From assembly GCF_030286045.1 (NCBI RefSeq), contig NZ_CP127390.1, positions 2,497,482 to 2,561,481 of the forward strand: a DNA stretch of 64,000 nucleotides. The letters run 5' to 3'. Both the position numbers and the translations under genes were made by a program. This DNA comes from Propionimicrobium sp. PCR01-08-3. Lineage in GTDB: Bacteria; Actinomycetota; Actinomycetes; Propionibacteriales; Propionibacteriaceae. This document shows positions 61,864 to 64,000 of this stretch, piece after piece (the first letter of the stretch is position 1; every line of letters starts with the position of its first letter). Under the pieces are notes generated by a model. That model saw only the letters and a program-made list of their open reading frames with translations. It did not search any database and was not told where the DNA came from.

Positions 61864-62604
61864 GTGAGAGTGCTGGTATTGGGTGGCACGGCCGATGGCC
61901 GCGAGTTGGCCGCCAAGCTTGAAGCGAGAGGCATCGACGTGGTGACCTCGGTGGCCGGACGAACCAGCCGGGCACGCAGCCAGCCGGGCGCCAGGGTGGG
62001 CGGCTTCGGTGGGGTCGACGGTCTGATCGACTACCTGCGCGCTAGTGAGATGGACGCAGTAGTGGACGCGACTCACCCGTTCGCGGCGAGGATGACCGCC
62101 AACGCCGCTCAGGCGTGCGTGGCGACCGGCACCCCGCTGCTGCGGTTCACCCGCCCGAGCTGGGCCGATCGTCCGGATGCCGATAGCTGGACGTGGGTGC
62201 CCGATCATGCCGCAGCCGCACGAGCCGCAGCAAAGGCCAGAGGCCGGATCTTGCTCACCGTAGGACGCCAGCCGCTGCCCGCCTACGGCGGATTGCCCGA
62301 CGTGCTGGCAAGAGTGGCCGAGTGGCAGGGCGACCCGATTCCCGCAGGCTTCCGGATTCTGGAATCTCGCGGCCCGTTCGATCTCGACGACGAGCTCGCC
62401 CTGCTGCGTGATGAACAGATCACGATGCTGGTCAGCAAGGATTCCGGGGGCGACGACAATGCCGCCAAGTTGGACGCCGCCACGTCCCTCCGCATCCCGG
62501 TGGTGATGATCGCTCGCCCGCCCCTGCCCGACGGAATCGAACAGGTTACCAGCGTCGATAAAGCAGTCGTTTGGGTGACGGCGGTAGGTGGCGGTCGGGC
62601 TTAA
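61864..62604 (+). CDS. cobK: Precorrin-6A reductase
   Basis: 246 residues. MRVLVLGGTADGRELAAKLE, VDATHPFAARMTANAAQAC, LLTVGRQPLPAYGG and VSKDSGG...AKLDAA are CobK/CbiJ blocks. It reduces precorrin-6A with NADPH. The GTG start stands 7 nt after TAGGCT without a Shine-Dalgarno sequence, so it is probably leaderless. It diverges from cobQ-cobO with 50 bp between. The 231 bp downstream before cobA's end hold nothing recognisable. Confidence 0.92.
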   Translation: MRVLVLGGTADGRELAAKLEARGIDVVTSVAGRTSRARSQPGARVGGFGGVDGLIDYLRASEMDAVVDATHPFAARMTANAAQACVATGTPLLRFTRPSWADRPDADSWTWVPDHAAAARAAAKARGRILLTVGRQPLPAYGGLPDVLARVAEWQGDPIPAGFRILESRGPFDLDDELALLRDEQITMLVSKDSGGDDNAAKLDAATSLRIPVVMIARPPLPDGIEQVTSVDKAVVWVTAVGGGRA

Positions 62605-62835
62605 TTCTGCCCCGTTCGATGCTGATGTCCTTGTGCCACCGGCCCGGGCAACGCCATGGTCGCATCCGTGAGGTCGCGCCGCAACGGCTTGTGGTTTATC
62701 AGCAGTTGCCGGAGTTTCCGCACGCCACGCGCGCCCGTCTCCACTTACTCTCATCAAGCAGGCGCCGGACAAAGATGACCTGCTGGCCCTGCTATCAAGA
62801 CAAGCACTTATCACCATTCCGACCGATCGTTCTTC

Positions 62836-63609
62836 TCAATTCTGTGCTTCGTCCACCTGAACCGCCTGCGCCAGTTCAAGCTCGGCGACCGCGCCGATGA
62901 TGGTGATCGCGGGCGGTGTCACTCCCGCCCGCACGGCCAGGCCGGCGAGTTCGCTGACCGGGGCGCGCAGCGTCCGCATCTGATCCGAGCCCGCGTTCAT
63001 CACGATCGCGGCGGGCGTCCGATCGTCCAGACCGGCACCGAGCAGTTCGGCGACGATCTCGGGCAGGTACTTGACCCCCATCAGGATGACCAGCGTGGTG
63101 CCGGTTGTGGCCATCGCTCGCCAGTTCAAAGACGAGCGCGGATCACCCGGCGGCACATGGCCGCTGACGATGGTGACCCCTTGTGCCAAGCCACGATGCG
63201 TCACCGGGATACCGGCCAGCGCGGGTGCTGCGATCGATGAGCTCACACCGGGAATCAGGCGCACCGGGACGCCTGCGGCCGCGCACTCCAGCGCCTCCTC
63301 GCCGCCGCGGCCGAACAAGAAGTTGTCGCCACCCTTGAACCGGACGACCTTCTTGCCGGCCAGGGCATGCTCGATGAGCATCGCATTGATGTCGTCCTGG
63401 GAGGTCTGCGGGCCGCGCGGAATCTTGCCCACATCGACCTTCTCGGCGTCCGGCCTGGCCTCGTCGAGCACCTCGAGGGGCGCCAGCCGGTCATAGATGA
63501 TGACGTCGGCCTGCTGGATGGCGCGCAGCCCACCGACGGTGATCAGGTCGGGGTCTCCGGGGCCTCCACCCACCAGGACGACCGTGCCGGGCTCAAGCGG
63601 TTGTAACAT
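62836..63609 (-). CDS. cobA: Uroporphyrinogen III C-methyltransferase
   Basis: 257 residues. TVVLVGGGPGDPDLITVGGL, IIYDRLAPLEVLDEA, RFKGGDNFLFGRGGEE and GVSSSIAAPALAGIPVTHRG are the SUMT signature segments; S-adenosylmethionine is bound between the two domains. It makes precorrin-2 from uroporphyrinogen III, the branch point to cobalamin. No CysG-type dehydrogenase domain is fused. ATG 63609 has AAGGAG upstream; the longer frame to 63660 is not needed. Divergent from the CbiT gene. Confidence 0.95.
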   Translation of the reverse strand: MLQPLEPGTVVLVGGGPGDPDLITVGGLRAIQQADVIIYDRLAPLEVLDEARPDAEKVDVGKIPRGPQTSQDDINAMLIEHALAGKKVVRFKGGDNFLFGRGGEEALECAAAGVPVRLIPGVSSSIAAPALAGIPVTHRGLAQGVTIVSGHVPPGDPRSSLNWRAMATTGTTLVILMGVKYLPEIVAELLGAGLDDRTPAAIVMNAGSDQMRTLRAPVSELAGLAVRAGVTPPAITIIGAVAELELAQAVQVDEAQN

Positions 63610-63731
63610 CTTTCTCCTTATCAGAGATAGTTCGGACAGGCCGTGGCCTGCTGCGGTCATCCAGGATCCGAAACGTCCTCGCCGTGAGCGAGCCTATCTG
63701 TGCAGCCGCCGAGCCGGTACCCTCGTGGGTT

Positions 63732-64000
63732 GTGAGCACATCTGAGCTTCCCACGCCCGCCGAGCTTGCCGAATGCAGCACGACTCCCGGACTGCCCGAC
63801 GAGGCGTTCGAGCACGACGGCCTGATCACCAAACGGCACGTGCGGGCGAGCGCGTTCGCGTTCCTGCGTCCGGCCGCGGGCGAGCTGATGTGGGATGTCG
63901 GGCTGGGCTCGGGGGCAATGGCCATCGAATGGTGCCGAGCCGCGCCTGGCGCGACGGCGATCGGCCTCGAACGCAAGGCGGAGCGCGCAGAACGGGCCGT
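63732..64000 (+). CDS. cbiT: Precorrin-6Y/-8w methyltransferase, CbiT-type (partial)
   Basis: The gene runs off the right edge; about 89 codons are visible. GLPDEAFEHDGLITKRHVRA and GELMWDVGLGSGAMAIEW are the CbiT / CobL C-terminal methyltransferase start, with the S-adenosylmethionine GxGxG loop. CobL proteins carry an N-terminal CbiE domain, but here the CbiT part begins about 20 residues after the start, so it may be a free CbiT. A GTG at 63732 stands 8 nt after TACCCT (leaderless); GTG 63684 in the same frame is an alternative. Confidence 0.8.
   Translation, partial: MSTSELPTPAELAECSTTPGLPDEAFEHDGLITKRHVRASAFAFLRPAAGELMWDVGLGSGAMAIEWCRAAPGATAIGLERKAERAERA

Noticed and set aside
59675-61867. 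Plus-strand open frame of 730 codons opposite cobQ-cobO
   Set aside because: Same shadow effect; no motif, and the minus strand encodes well-conserved CobQ and CobO blocks.
61814-63731. Cobalamin riboswitch before the cob genes
   Set aside because: The gaps (50 bp and 122 bp) are too short and lack a B12 box; the starts look leaderless or have plain ribosome-binding sites.

Overview
The window is a GC-rich chromosomal segment from an actinomycete. The evidence is a WhiB protein, the whiB4-ponA-metallophosphoesterase gene order also known from mycobacteria, a translational T-box before ileS, frequent leaderless genes, and mutually embedded cobalamin genes. A propionic-acid bacterium or close relative is my best guess, by inference only: an aerobic-type cobalamin set (cobA, cobK, cobB/Q), an ethanolamine-permease start at the left edge, and an intrinsically mupirocin-resistant type of IleRS.

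Layout. 0-4.5 kb: start of eutH (partial), whiB4-like regulator, class A PBP, metallophosphoesterase, tRNA-Pro. 4.5-8.9 kb: a mobile island behind tRNA-Pro. It is bounded by two ~95-bp imperfect direct repeats that copy the tRNA 3' end and its terminator. It holds an IS3-type element (25-bp inverted ends) that is split by an IS110-type element and that itself lies in an IS481-type remnant. Beyond the right repeat lie a toxin-antitoxin pair whose toxin has an in-frame stop and an orphan HigA. 8.9-19.8 kb: housekeeping genes (murJ, lysC, mgtC-like, a DJ-1/PfpI protein, a TrpXYZ-like ABC importer, adenosine deaminase). 20-21.3 kb: a decayed HTH/PIN pair and an intact MazEF-like pair. 21.6-30.2 kb: CitAB/DcuSR-type two-component system with a divergent GntP permease, a quinone oxidoreductase, and a TetR-controlled drug exporter.

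30.3-43.1 kb: a 12-gene heptose and glycosyltransferase cluster. It contains GmhA, GmhB and two separate HldE-type kinase/nucleotidyltransferase fusions, six glycosyltransferases (three of GT9 type), an aldehyde dehydrogenase and a short-chain dehydrogenase. Together these could make ADP-D-glycero-D-manno-heptose from sedoheptulose 7-phosphate and attach heptoses to a surface glycan. No HldD epimerase is present. 43.2-47 kb: VapBC and a Ca2+-type P-ATPase.

47-56 kb: ileS with a T-box leader, a LiaF-like membrane-stress protein, recR, ybaB, an unusual dnaX with a 145-residue acidic N-terminal extension, and the SRP RNA gene. 56-64 kb: a universal stress protein and a cobalamin block with two multi-domain fusions (CobB-CobC and CobQ-CobO), cobK, cobA and the start of a CbiT gene.

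At least thirteen genes start 6-8 nt after a TANNNT -10 box, so leaderless transcription is a regional theme. The most noteworthy items are the heptose cluster, the GXHH signature of IleRS, the CobQ-CobO fusion, the candidate IS110 bridge-RNA region, the dnaX extension, and a 33-nt sequence shared by ponA and dnaX.
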